Shown here: one piece after another, positions 34,902-47,436 of the stretch
Position numbering within the stretch: position 1 is the first letter of the stretch
Layout of the letters: the number at the start of each line of letters is the position of its first letter
Assembly: GCF_000730425.1 (NCBI RefSeq)
Contig: NZ_CP008896.1
Location: forward strand, 2,914,001-2,978,000
DNA: 64,000 nt
Direction of reading: 5' to 3'
Source of the DNA: Pseudomonas fluorescens
GTDB lineage: Bacteria > Pseudomonadota > Gammaproteobacteria > Pseudomonadales > Pseudomonadaceae
The notes under the pieces: generated by a model
What the model was told of the DNA's origin: nothing
Database searches by the model: none
Seen by the model: the letters and a program-made list of their open reading frames with translations, nothing else
Translations under genes and position numbers: made by a program

Positions 34902-35419
34902 CCCCGGAGGTTGGCAACGCTCGTCGGCCGGATAACGCCGCCCCTTCGCTCCACCTCCATTACAGAGGCTTCATCGCTACTACGGGAAGCTCCGCCCCTC
35001 GTTCCAGCATCGGTATTCTTCCTCATGGTGTTGGCCATTTGTCATTTTCCTTCGCATCTGGAACAAGGTTCTCACGTTCCGTACCAAAGCCTGTATGAAG
35101 ATCATGCCGCCTATACACCGGCTGCCATCGGGTCCGTAAGCAGGTAACGCCCCGACTTGTCCTGAAGCCAGTACTCCACCTCAGTTTCGGCAGCACCTTG
35201 GGCATAACGATGCGTCATCGGACGGTTTGCTTTCGCTCATCTTCTCCATACTCACCTGCCATCCTCAGGGATGACTTTTCCTCGGTCGCTCACCACCACA
35301 CCTTTTGGATGCAGCAGCACCGGGTGGTTTGAAGTCCGCTCCTGCAAGCCGACTTCGGAAGGCCTACTTCCATCTTCGGCACAGCAGCACAGGTCATCTG
35401 ACCTGTGTTCGTGACACAC
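34902..35419 (-). ncRNA. Group II intron 5' part (domains I-III), non-coding
   Basis: About 500 bases between the intron 5' end and the maturase start without a gene of its own. Several GC-rich inverted segments (for example ACAGGTCAGATGACCTGT near 35394-35411) fit a folded intron RNA. Exact domain limits need covariance folding. Confidence 0.6.
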
Positions 35420-35997
35420 AATACTGGTTTCCCTTCTTGGTCTGGTGCATTTCCGGGTCGCGCTTGCCGTCCTTGTTCTTGGTCGAACTGGGCGCATTGA
35501 TCAGCGTTGCATCGACGATGGTGCCCTGGCGCAGCGACAGGCCGCGGTCGCCCAGAGCCATTGATGACAGCGAGGATGCCGGCCGCCAGCTCGTGTTTCT
35601 CCAGCAAGCGGCGGAAGTTGAGAATGGTGGTTTCGTCGGGGATGCGCTCCAGGTTCAGCCCGGCAAACTGGCGCAGGATCGTGGTTTCGTACAGCGCTTC
35701 CTCCATCGCTGGATCGCTGTAGCCGAACCAGTTCTGCAGCAGATGCACACGCAGCATCGCCATCAACGGGTAGGCCGGACGGCCACCTTCACCCTTCGGA
35801 TAATGTGGCTCGATCAAAGCAATCAAGCCCTTCCACGGCACCACCCGATCCATCTCGATCAGGAACAACTCCTTGCGGGTTTGCTTGCGCTTGCCAGCGT
35901 ACTCGGCGTCGGCGAAGGTCATCTGCTTCATCGGGAAACTCGGTGGGTGGAATCCGGGTATTTTGCCAAAATCTGGAAGTCTTCTTCAGAGTTTCCC
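35420..35997 (-). mobile_element. IS5-family element, copy A, truncated and broken
   Basis: The outer end GGGAAACTCTGAA lies at 35997 reading inward, and CTAG follows. The transposase starts at 35931 (MKQMTFADAEYAGKRK...) and runs about 125 codons. A 2-nt deletion near 35557-35560 (INGYLGDRG becomes INGSGRP) then shifts the frame, and the group II intron cuts the gene after KGNQY. The right half of the element is gone. Its first 102 residues equal those of copy B. Confidence 0.85.
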
Positions 35998-36273
35998 TAG
36001 TGTGCGCTCTCTTGCTTGGATGGCATTACGTTCTGGCCCAACGTTACTGTAGCGAATCCGCAGCAGTATCAATCAAAGCCTCCTGTATCCCGCGTGAAGA
36101 AAGACGCTACGTTGCGCCCGTTCTTCCACGGCTTCGCTTGCCGCCCCGCTACGGCAGATTCGAAGTATTCATCGAAATGTCATCCTTTAGAAACAGTGCG
36201 TTAACAAGGAATTTCTACCCTTTGCATCGCGAACCGCAATTGTGCGGCCAGCAATATTGCGAAAGGTGATCAA
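35998..36273 (+). promoter_or_regulatory. Upstream region of the ptx operon
   Basis: This is 276 bases between the IS end and ptxA with no gene. The last part is AT-richer (AAACAGTGCGTTAACAAGGAATTT) and should hold the promoter; an AAGGTG ribosome site precedes ptxA. Phosphite genes are usually under PhoB, but I could not identify a clean Pho box by eye. Confidence 0.45.
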
Positions 36274-40679
<4,406 letters not shown>

Positions 40680-40721
40680 GGTGATGGATGGTTGCGATCC
40701 AGCGCTTGGCTTGTCAGCCTA

Positions 40722-41092
40722 GGGAAACTCTGAAAAAGACTTTCTGATTTGGCAAAATACCGCGACCCCACCCACCGAGTTTCCCGATGAAGCAGATGAC
40801 CTTCGCCGACGCCGAGTACGCTGGCAAGCGCAAGCAAACCCGCAAGGAGTTGTTCCTGATCGAGATGGATCGGGTGGTGCCGTGGAAGGGCTTGATTGCT
40901 TTGATCGAGCCACATTATCCGAAGGGTGAAGGTGGCCGTCCGGCCTACCCGTTGATGGCGATGCTGCGTGTGCATCTGCTGCAGAACTGGTTCGGCTACA
41001 GCGATCCAGCGATGGAGGAAGCGCTGTACGAAACCACGATCCTGCGCCAGTTTGCCGGGCTGAACCTGGAGCGCATCCCCGACGAAACCACC
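40722..41092 (+). pseudogene. IS5-family element, copy B, truncated (left end and transposase N-terminus)
   Basis: GGGAAACTCTGAA at 40722 is the outer end, again next to CTAG. The transposase begins at 40787 and matches copy A exactly for its first 102 residues up to IPDETT, then runs into IS66 sequence at about 41092. Two thirds of the element are missing. It is inverted relative to copy A, so both terminal ends face the ptx genes. Confidence 0.85.
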
Positions 41093-41128
41093 AGGTGTCA
41101 GTTGGTCGAGATTGGGCGAGGAAGTCAT
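41093..41128 (-). pseudogene. tnpC: IS66 large transposase stub (first 12 codons)
   Basis: MTSSPNLDQLTP is the familiar start of IS66 transposases of about 510 residues. The gene is cut at the fusion with IS5 copy B, so over 95 percent is lost. Confidence 0.75.
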
Positions 41129-41189
41129 GCCGCTGATTGTGCCAGAGCAGGCGATCAGCGCAGATAAAGCGATGGGCTAATGGCCGGCG

Positions 41190-41525
41190 CTACAGCACTG
41201 TGATCGCACCGGCTGCACCAACCCGCTGCCAAGGTAAACCGAGCACCAAAGCCTGAAGCTGCTCGGTGTCGAGTTCAACTTCCGAGCCGCGGTGGATGCC
41301 TGGCCAGTGAAACTTGCCCTGGTTCAATCGCCGCGCGGCCAGCCAGATCCCTACACCGTCATGCACCAACACTTTCATGCGGTTGGCGCGGCGGTTGGCG
41401 AACAGATAAGCACAGTGCGGCTTCGCCGCACCGAATACCTCCACTACACGGGCCAATGCGGTCTCGGTGCCGGCGCGCATGTCCATCGGCTCAGTGGCAA
41501 GCCAGATGCTATCGATGCGGATCAC
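41190..41525 (-). CDS. tnpB: IS66 accessory protein TnpB
   Basis: A 111-residue protein beginning MIRIDSIWLATEPMDMRAG, with AYLFANRRANRMKVLVHDGVGIWLAARRLNQGKF, the signature of the IS66 Orf2 family. It overlaps tnpA by 4 nt. It is intact, but its transposase partner is deleted. Confidence 0.92.
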   Translation of the reverse strand: MIRIDSIWLATEPMDMRAGTETALARVVEVFGAAKPHCAYLFANRRANRMKVLVHDGVGIWLAARRLNQGKFHWPGIHRGSEVELDTEQLQALVLGLPWQRVGAAGAITVL

Positions 41526-41839
41526 GGGGCAAGCCCCCGGACAAAGCGGGCGCAGCCGTCAGGATCGGACACTGGCCATTTCACTGTGACTGACTGCTCG
41601 CCAAGCGATAGCTCAATAATCACCGATGCTGCAGTCGGCCGTTTGGGCGTAGCCCTCAATGGAACGAACGCCGGCAACGCCGCGGGTAGCTGATCTCGGT
41701 AAAGCGGTAGCCATTTTCGAATGACGTTGGCGTTGATGCCATGGCGGATGGCAACGCTGGAGACGGTCGCACCCGGTTGTAGGCATTCCTGAACGACCTG
41801 GACCTTGAACGGTTCGGGGTAAGAGCTTCGTTGGCGCAT
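41522..41839 (-). CDS. tnpA: IS66 accessory protein TnpA
   Basis: A 105-residue protein with a helix-turn-helix (FKVQVVQECLQPGATVSSVAIRHGINANVIRKWL), the usual first gene of IS66 elements, probably binding the ends. It is coupled to tnpB by an overlapping start. Confidence 0.9.
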   Translation of the reverse strand: MRQRSSYPEPFKVQVVQECLQPGATVSSVAIRHGINANVIRKWLPLYRDQLPAALPAFVPLRATPKRPTAASVIIELSLGEQSVTVKWPVSDPDGCARFVRGLAP

Positions 41840-41898
41840 GGAAATCCTAACGTTAAGGACGAACGCGTCCGCTTAAAAATACGCGGACACCATCGCCC

Positions 41899-42393
41899 TT
41901 AATGCTGGAGTTCGGAAGGTGACTTGGCTGGACGCTTACCCAAGATCGCAGATTGCAGGTCATTATTCACGGGACGACCATTACGCAGTAAAGCCGGTGC
42001 ACCCTCAGCCCATGCTATGCAGTCAGGACCACTAGGCGTGACGGGGGCGTAAACCACGCCCAGCACTGGCGTTGCGTTATGCAGCAATCCGATAGAAATG
42101 GCAGAGCCCGGCCGACGATTGAGGAAGTCGCCTGTTCCATCATTGGGGTCAACAACCCAACTAAATGGGTGGCCTGATAGCTCGCAGCCCGTTTCTTCTC
42201 CGACAAAATCGCAATTAAGGATGTGCTTCAGTCGCTGTCGCAGAAGTACCTCGATTTCAACATCGACGTCTGCCTTAAAGCCACTGCCCCTTGGGCCGTC
42301 TGGTCTATTAAGCTCTGACTCAATAAGTAGGCCTGCTTCGTAAGCAAGCTGCATGACGGGTTCAAGAAGATCGCTCAGCCGCAGTCCTGTCAT
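41899..42393 (-). CDS. Inositol-monophosphatase-family protein, C-terminally truncated
   Basis: A 164-residue fragment of the IMPase/CysQ fold, which removes a phosphate from inositol phosphate or 3'-phosphoadenosine nucleotides. Metal-binding motifs are FVGEETG and WVVDPNDGTGDFLN, with Asn in place of the usual Leu/Ile/Val between the two Asp. Normal length is about 260. The last about 100 residues, including the third metal-binding Asp, are missing, and the frame ends 9 nt before the IS66 end. The start shares one base with the stop of the zinc-protein gene (TGATG). Last gene of the helicase operon; probably inactive. Confidence 0.75.
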   Translation of the reverse strand: MTGLRLSDLLEPVMQLAYEAGLLIESELNRPDGPRGSGFKADVDVEIEVLLRQRLKHILNCDFVGEETGCELSGHPFSWVVDPNDGTGDFLNRRPGSAISIGLLHNATPVLGVVYAPVTPSGPDCIAWAEGAPALLRNGRPVNNDLQSAILGKRPAKSPSELQH

Positions 42394-42695
42394 CAGCTCT
42401 TTTCCCAGTAGTTACCCTTGCTGACCAAGCCAAAATCCTCAGAGGAAAATGGCTGCTCATCATCGAACATGCCATTGACCATACACTCCCGACGCAATCC
42501 ACTCAGCACCCTGAAAAAGCAGGGCTCGCAGAGATGCACCCGATAGTGCTTTCCGTCATGCTGTGATCCATATCCCCATTGGGCTTCAAGCTTGCCGTAT
42601 TGAAGGCCATAGCCAGGGATACGAGTTCCAGAGCGGCACACGTCGCAGATCACATCCTCAACGACATCGACCAATGCCTGCGACCTAACCTCCAT
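42393..42695 (-). CDS. Small CxxC zinc-ribbon-like protein
   Basis: A 100-residue protein with two Cys pairs, VICDVCRSG and HLCEPCFF, that should bind one zinc, separated by YGKLEAQWGYGSQHDGKHYRVH. Proteins with this WGYGSxxDG pattern are widespread in bacteria but have no known function. The ATG at 42695 is chosen for its GAGGTG ribosome site. It lies between the helicase (90 nt upstream) and the phosphatase fragment. Confidence 0.65.
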   Translation of the reverse strand: MEVRSQALVDVVEDVICDVCRSGTRIPGYGLQYGKLEAQWGYGSQHDGKHYRVHLCEPCFFRVLSGLRRECMVNGMFDDEQPFSSEDFGLVSKGNYWEKS

Positions 42696-42785
42696 ACGCA
42701 CCTCACGATTACGTTCCACGCGGCACCGGCCGGTTATGGATTCATGCACACCGGCATCATTCGAGCAGCCTCGACTGGCTGAGCA

Positions 42786-44186
42786 TCAGAAACAAGCCAG
42801 TAGCTGCTGCCGGTAATGCTGGGAAAAGCTGACCTGGTAAGCGGGCTCATTTGCAAAGCCACCCAGCGAAATGATGTTCGTAGCCTGCGACCCAATACCA
42901 GGTTCTGCGCCACCTAACCCAGCATCGCCGATACCCTTGACATGGCCCGAAGCACCCATCGGTTCAGGCCTTGAGTCTGGATTAAATCCAGGCATCTGCA
43001 CATCTCTCAAAACGGCCAGGTCATCCGGCAAGTCATCTGCAATTCGCTCCGCAAAGCCCTGAAGCTTCGGTTCTGCCAGCATGAATAGCCAAGCCTGGTC
43101 ATCCGATTCACCTGTGCGTCGCAGTACCCGTCCCAGCACTTGCCGGTAATGCAGTTCGGTGCGGATACGGCTGAGATAGCAGCACACTTGCAGGCGTGGA
43201 ATGTCGGTGCCTTCGCTGATCATTCCTACGGCGACAATCCAGCGGCAGGTGTTGCTGCGGAATGCATTGATCACTTGCTGCGCATCCGGGGTTTTGTTGG
43301 TCACGATACGGCACTCTTCACCCATTGTTTCCAGAGCCTGGGCTATTTGCTGAGCGTGTTCGATGTCGGTAGCCACCACCAAGCCGGCGGCATCAGGCTT
43401 GATCTGGCGTAGCTCGTTGAGCTTGCTGTAGCCAAGGTCGAGGATTGGATTGATCACGTCGTCATGGCGCAGCAGTTCCTCATAGGTGACAGGTGACTCC
43501 CCCAAAAGCTTGGCGATGCTGGGAAACAGCCTGACGGAGCTATCCGCGCCAAGTTCTTCAGTGAGTTTCACCTTCTGATTATCGAGCAACACAATGCGAG
43601 GGGATCGGCACACGCCGTCGGCAATGGCGTCTTTCAAGCCATAGCGGTAATCGCAGATCAAATGCCCTTCGGGCGACGAATAGCGAGCCAAGGCAATGGC
43701 CTTGTCGTCCGAACGCCAGGGCGTGCCAGACAGGGCCAACGTGAAGACAGCGCGATCCTGTATCCGGTGCAGTATCTGCTGCCCCCAGGCATTGCTGAGG
43801 AGCGGATCGTGGCCGGCGCAATGGTGGATTTCATCGAAGACCACAAGCACCCGGTAGTCATCAAGAAGCTGCCAGAATCCCTCATCACGGTATTCCATGG
43901 CCTGATAGGTATAGGCCGCCCCCACGGCACCCATCTGGCCATCGAGACGTCTGCCTAGCACTTCCGAAAAAGTCGAACGAAAACCCTCCACGACCTGGCA
44001 GGACGGCGCAAAGCACAGCACCAGGTCAATTCTGTCCTGCTGAAGCAGTCGGCTGGTCAGCTCCGCGGCCATGCGCGTCTTCCCGGCTCCCGGCGTTGCC
44101 TGGCAGAAGAAGTGCTGCGTGACGGTAAGGTGCTCCAACGCCTTGGTGATGCAGCTGTTCTGCCAGCTGCGTAGCGATCTGCTCAT
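42786..44186 (-). CDS. SF2 DEAD/DEAH-type helicase
   Basis: A 466-residue superfamily 2 helicase. Walker A is ATPGAGKTRMA (about residues 31-41), motif II is DEIHH, motif III is LSGTPWRSDD, and the second RecA domain carries GMISEGTDIPRLQVCCYL and RQVLGRVLRR with arginine fingers. The C-terminus ends in SFSQHYRQQLLACF. It resembles the helicase part of restriction and defence systems, with no nuclease attached. Its start overlaps the preceding gene by 4 nt. Confidence 0.85.
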   Translation of the reverse strand: MSRSLRSWQNSCITKALEHLTVTQHFFCQATPGAGKTRMAAELTSRLLQQDRIDLVLCFAPSCQVVEGFRSTFSEVLGRRLDGQMGAVGAAYTYQAMEYRDEGFWQLLDDYRVLVVFDEIHHCAGHDPLLSNAWGQQILHRIQDRAVFTLALSGTPWRSDDKAIALARYSSPEGHLICDYRYGLKDAIADGVCRSPRIVLLDNQKVKLTEELGADSSVRLFPSIAKLLGESPVTYEELLRHDDVINPILDLGYSKLNELRQIKPDAAGLVVATDIEHAQQIAQALETMGEECRIVTNKTPDAQQVINAFRSNTCRWIVAVGMISEGTDIPRLQVCCYLSRIRTELHYRQVLGRVLRRTGESDDQAWLFMLAEPKLQGFAERIADDLPDDLAVLRDVQMPGFNPDSRPEPMGASGHVKGIGDAGLGGAEPGIGSQATNIISLGGFANEPAYQVSFSQHYRQQLLACF

Positions 44187-44761
44187 CGTGGCGCTGCGAG
44201 CGTTTTGAGGGTCTTTTCTATGGCGCGTAAATGGCCCAGAAGGCGAGAACTGCGATCCCTGGCCTCCAGGTAATCGCCTTCAACCTTGTCGCGCAAATGC
44301 GGCATCTCGTCCAGAAGCAGCTTGAATCGCTCTGCCTCGCCCATTGAAGTGAGAAAGTCCAAGCGGATTTCCTTGTGGAGCGCCTCCAACTGCAAATCCG
44401 TATTGGCCGGCAAAGCCTCCACGTCGCGTACCGCCGTGTCTGGTTCGGGCACTCCGGCAGCCATAAGGCTGCTCTCAAAACCGTTGTCGATCAGTTCCAG
44501 TTGTAGGTGTGCCGGAATCGGCTGCAGGTGGTAGACCTGTCCTCGGACACGACGGTCCTCGTCCAGTGCAACCCAGCCCGCGCGCACTAGTCGACGGATC
44601 TGCTCATACACATAGCGTCGCACATCGGCGATACGGAAATGTGTGCCATTCAGGCGAGCAGCATAGGCATCGCGCAGTTCACGGGTCGTAAAGGTTGTAC
44701 GCCCTGGCTCCTGAAGCAGCTCATACAGACGCCTGTCGAAGATAAACGAGGCCGATTTCAT
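44183..44761 (-). CDS. Winged-helix-like protein of unknown function, first gene of helicase operon
   Basis: A 192-residue protein. The N-terminal 70 residues (RLYELLQEPGRTTFTTRELRDAY...DVRRYVYEQIRRLVRAGWVALDE) have the pattern of a winged helix that would bind DNA. The C-terminal half is helical with coiled-coil tendency (ERFKLLLDEMPHLRDKVEGDYLEARDRSSRLLGHLRAIEKTL). The start at 44761 avoids a 29-residue low-similarity leader. It is coupled to the helicase by a 4-nt overlap. Confidence 0.55.
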   Translation of the reverse strand: MKSASFIFDRRLYELLQEPGRTTFTTRELRDAYAARLNGTHFRIADVRRYVYEQIRRLVRAGWVALDEDRRVRGQVYHLQPIPAHLQLELIDNGFESSLMAAGVPEPDTAVRDVEALPANTDLQLEALHKEIRLDFLTSMGEAERFKLLLDEMPHLRDKVEGDYLEARDRSSRLLGHLRAIEKTLKTLAAPR

Positions 44762-44865
44762 TGAGGCACCAGAAGAGTTAGCGCGAAAGAAATGCGGATT
44801 ATAATCCGTGGCCTGTGCGTCCGCAAACGCACGATAGTGCCGCCTCAAGTTGAATTGAGACGGTC

Positions 44866-45087
44866 ATGGATAAGTTGGCGAAAGCGTTAGGGGAACGCAT
44901 CCGAGTGCAGAGGAAGGCCTGCCGGATTTCCCAGGATGCACTGGCGCTGGCGTGCAATATCGACCGCAGCTACGTAGGGCGGATCGAACGTGGCGAGGTC
45001 AACATCACCGTCGAGAAGCTGTATCGCATCGCAAGCGTGCTTGCATGCGATCCATGCGGCCTACTGCCTCAGGCGTCAGAGCTTTAG
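44866..45087 (+). CDS. XRE-family regulator, divergent from helicase operon
   Basis: A 73-residue Cro/C1-type protein that is nearly all helix-turn-helix (LGERIRVQRKACRISQDALALACNIDRSYVGRIERGEVNITVEKLYRIASVL). It resembles the controller proteins of restriction-modification and defence loci in size. It diverges from the helicase operon across about 100 nt, so it probably sets that operon's expression. Confidence 0.8.
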   Translation: MDKLAKALGERIRVQRKACRISQDALALACNIDRSYVGRIERGEVNITVEKLYRIASVLACDPCGLLPQASEL

Positions 45088-45173
45088 CCCACCTGATCGA
45101 CGCTGGCGCTCAAGAAGGCTTGAAATTGCATTAATGCTGTCGGCCCTAACCTCATTATCCAGACTACTAGCTA

Positions 45174-46367
45174 GGGAAACTCTGAAAAAGACTTCCAAAT
45201 CTGGTGAGATACGGCTGTCCCACGAACTGAACGGTTGAGCCCCGATGAAGCAAATGTCTTTCGCTGATGCCGAGTACGCAGGCAAACGTAAGCAGACCCG
45301 CCGTGAGCGTTTCCTGATTGAGATGGATCAGGTCGTGCCCTGGAAAGGCCTGATTGCGTTGATCGAGCCGCATTATCCGAAGGGTGAAGGCGGTCGTCCG
45401 GCGTATCCGTTGATGGCCATGCTGCGGGTTCATCTGATGCAAAACTGGTTCGGCTACAGCGATCCGGCGATGGAAGAGTCCCTCTACGAAACCACGATTC
45501 TGCGCCAGTTTGCCGGGCTGCATTTGGATCGGATTCCGGATGAAACCACGATCCTCAACTTCCGCCGGCTGTTGGAAAAACATGAGCTGGCCGGTGGGAT
45601 TTTGCAGGTCATCAACGGCTATTTGGGCGACCGAGGTTTGCTGCTGCGTCAGGGAACTGTGGTCGATGCGACGATCATTCATGCGCCCAGTTCGACCAAG
45701 AACAAGGACGGTAAACGCGACCCCGAAATGCACCAGACAAAGAAAGGAAATCAGTACTATTTCGGGATGAAATCGCACATCGGTGTCGATGTTGAATCCG
45801 GTCTGGTACATAGCGTGGTGGGCACGGCGGCGAATGTGGCGGACGTGACTCAGGTCGATCAGTTGCTGCATGGCGAGGAAACTTACGTCTCTGGCGATGC
45901 CGGTTACACCGGCGTGGAGAAGCGTGCGGAGCATCAACATCGCCAGATGATCTGGTCGATCGCAGCGCGCCCCAGCAGCTATAAGAAGCATGCAAAAAAG
46001 AGCCTGATCGGTCGCATGCGCCGCAAAATCGAATACGCGAAAGCTCAAGTCCGGGCCAAGGTTGAGCATCCATTCAGGGTGATCAAGCGCCAGTTTGGTT
46101 ATACGAAAGTCCGCTTCCGAGGCTTGGTGAAAAACACCGCGCAGCAGACCACACTGTTTGCCTTATCGAACCTGTGGATGATGCGAAAACGACTGTTGAA
46201 TGCAGGCGAGGTGCGCCTGTGATGTGGACAATGAGCCCTGAAAAGGTGCTATTCCGCAAAAAACAGTGAACTGACAGGAGGAAAGGTCTGATTTTCGATT
46301 AAGTCGGTGTTTTTTGAACCTCAGACAGCGAGGCCGTTAAAAACGGCTGCTTACTTCAGACCTTCCC
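45174..46367 (+). mobile_element. IS5-family element, copy C, complete
   Basis: The ends GGGAAACTCTGAA (45174-45186) and, inverted, GGGAAGGTCTGAA (46355-46367) match at 11 of 13 bases. TA flanks both. The intact transposase lies between. The right end has cut the third recombinase gene, and the left flank does not resume that gene, so sequence was deleted with or after insertion. It is a relative of, but not identical to, copies A and B. Confidence 0.88.
45245..46222 (+). CDS. IS5-family transposase (intact)
   Basis: A 325-residue DDE transposase. N-terminal MKQMSFADAEYAGKRKQTRRERFLIEMDQVVPWKGL and MLRVHLMQNWFGYSDPAMEESLYE are the DUF772 part. The catalytic region has VVDATIIHAPSS (first Asp), VSGDAGYTGVEKR (second Asp) and KVEHPFRVIKRQFGY (Glu). 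Length is full for IS5-type. Confidence 0.94.
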   Translation: MKQMSFADAEYAGKRKQTRRERFLIEMDQVVPWKGLIALIEPHYPKGEGGRPAYPLMAMLRVHLMQNWFGYSDPAMEESLYETTILRQFAGLHLDRIPDETTILNFRRLLEKHELAGGILQVINGYLGDRGLLLRQGTVVDATIIHAPSSTKNKDGKRDPEMHQTKKGNQYYFGMKSHIGVDVESGLVHSVVGTAANVADVTQVDQLLHGEETYVSGDAGYTGVEKRAEHQHRQMIWSIAARPSSYKKHAKKSLIGRMRRKIEYAKAQVRAKVEHPFRVIKRQFGYTKVRFRGLVKNTAQQTTLFALSNLWMMRKRLLNAGEVRL

Positions 46368-47436
46368 TAAACTTCGTGGTAGTCGATAATATGTGTACTG
46401 ATTGCGGTTGATCGCGCATAAAACCTTGATCATCAACCACTGAACATCTCACGACTTGATCAGATAAGCAGTTATAAGACATACGCATCACCTCTTGATC
46501 ACGCATGCCGGTATATAGGTGTATCACCATTCTCACCACATACTGCATCTTGAGAAGGACTCGCTGCAGCTTTCTCTTTTCGGAACAGGCAAACTCACCG
46601 ACAAAAACCGCAGCCAGACCATATTCCTCTATTGCTTGCTGAATACCGGGGCGATAGCGCGACTTACCACCAACCCCCAAAGATTTTTGACGGTGCGGAG
46701 TAAGACCGAAATACTCATCAGCAAAGCACGATATAAATGAATCAATATTCCCAACACCCAAGTAAAGATGATCGAGCAGGTCGCCACAAATATTTATTAA
46801 ATTCAAATAAAGGCGTGTCGGAATTACCGGATGCTGTTTAGAATCAGGTCTTCTCAAATCAAAAACTCTTGGATTCAGCACAACATACCCTAGGCGTTCC
46901 TCGCCCACACTAATCAATCCGTGCAATATCCCACTAAGAACCGTCTTGTCAAAATTACTTTCACTAACAAAAGCCGCTAGATAAACAGGCACGGTAAAAA
47001 GCTGCTGCAAGGACAGCACACCAACCATTGACTTCTTTTTCTGCGCATAGCAGAACTTCATAGCGATGCGCAGCACAACCCAATATGAAATAATCGTAGA
47101 TGCACTCAGCTTACCAATCCGCCCACCGCCAGCGAAATAAATAAGACAATACAGAAGATATTTGGCTTCTTCGATCAGCGCTTGCTGATCATGACCATAA
47201 TCACCGAACACCATATCGAAGCGTATTCGGCCAATTTTTTTTGCACTCAGCCTGTACGGGTTAAAGTCCCATACAGACTCGCCGTACACTGCCGTTGCAT
47301 TGCCATACTCAGTGCGACAGATAACAAAATCCGACGCGGGCTTCCCATACAGCTGAGCCGCACTATCTGGCTGGCTGGTGACTGGAAACTGGCCGCTAGA
47401 AAAAAGACTACCTATCGACTGAACAGCAGCACTCAA
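46351..47436 (-). pseudogene. Third tyrosine recombinase of the trio, C-terminally truncated by IS5 (ginC-like)
   Basis: A 361-codon frame with an N-terminal core-binding region and the catalytic box I YTGMRDQEVMRMSYN (Arg312). It ends TTTKF followed by REGLK from inside the IS right end, so box II (HxxR), the last His and the nucleophile Tyr are all missing. It cannot cut DNA. Its start overlaps the second recombinase stop by 4 nt. The coding is markedly AT-richer than the chromosome. Confidence 0.85.

Larger units (their letters stand above)
33571..35419 (-). mobile_element. Group II intron with maturase, inserted in an IS5-family transposase gene
   Basis: The minus strand starts at 35419 with GTGTGTCACG (GUGYG 5' end) directly after the transposase codons for KGNQY. 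About 500 bases of structured domains I-III follow, then the maturase gene, domain V (33610-33643) and a GC-rich domain VI hairpin ending near ACTCAC at 33571. Total length about 1.85 kb is normal. The transposase does not resume cleanly on the far side: only TTCGGCA fits before unrelated sequence, so the 3' exon has been lost or replaced. Confidence 0.8.
41093..41890 (-). mobile_element. IS66-family remnant
   Basis: The outer end reads GTGTCCGCGTATTTTTAAGC inward from 41890. Complete tnpA and tnpB are present. Of the large transposase gene only MTSSPNLDQLTP (41093-41128) survives before the join with IS5 copy B, so the element cannot move by itself. Confidence 0.85.

Noticed and set aside
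45076..45173. Continuation of the third recombinase gene on the left side of IS5 copy C
   Set aside because: The minus-strand frame there shows no HxxR or Tyr motif of recombinases, so the missing part was deleted and not just interrupted.
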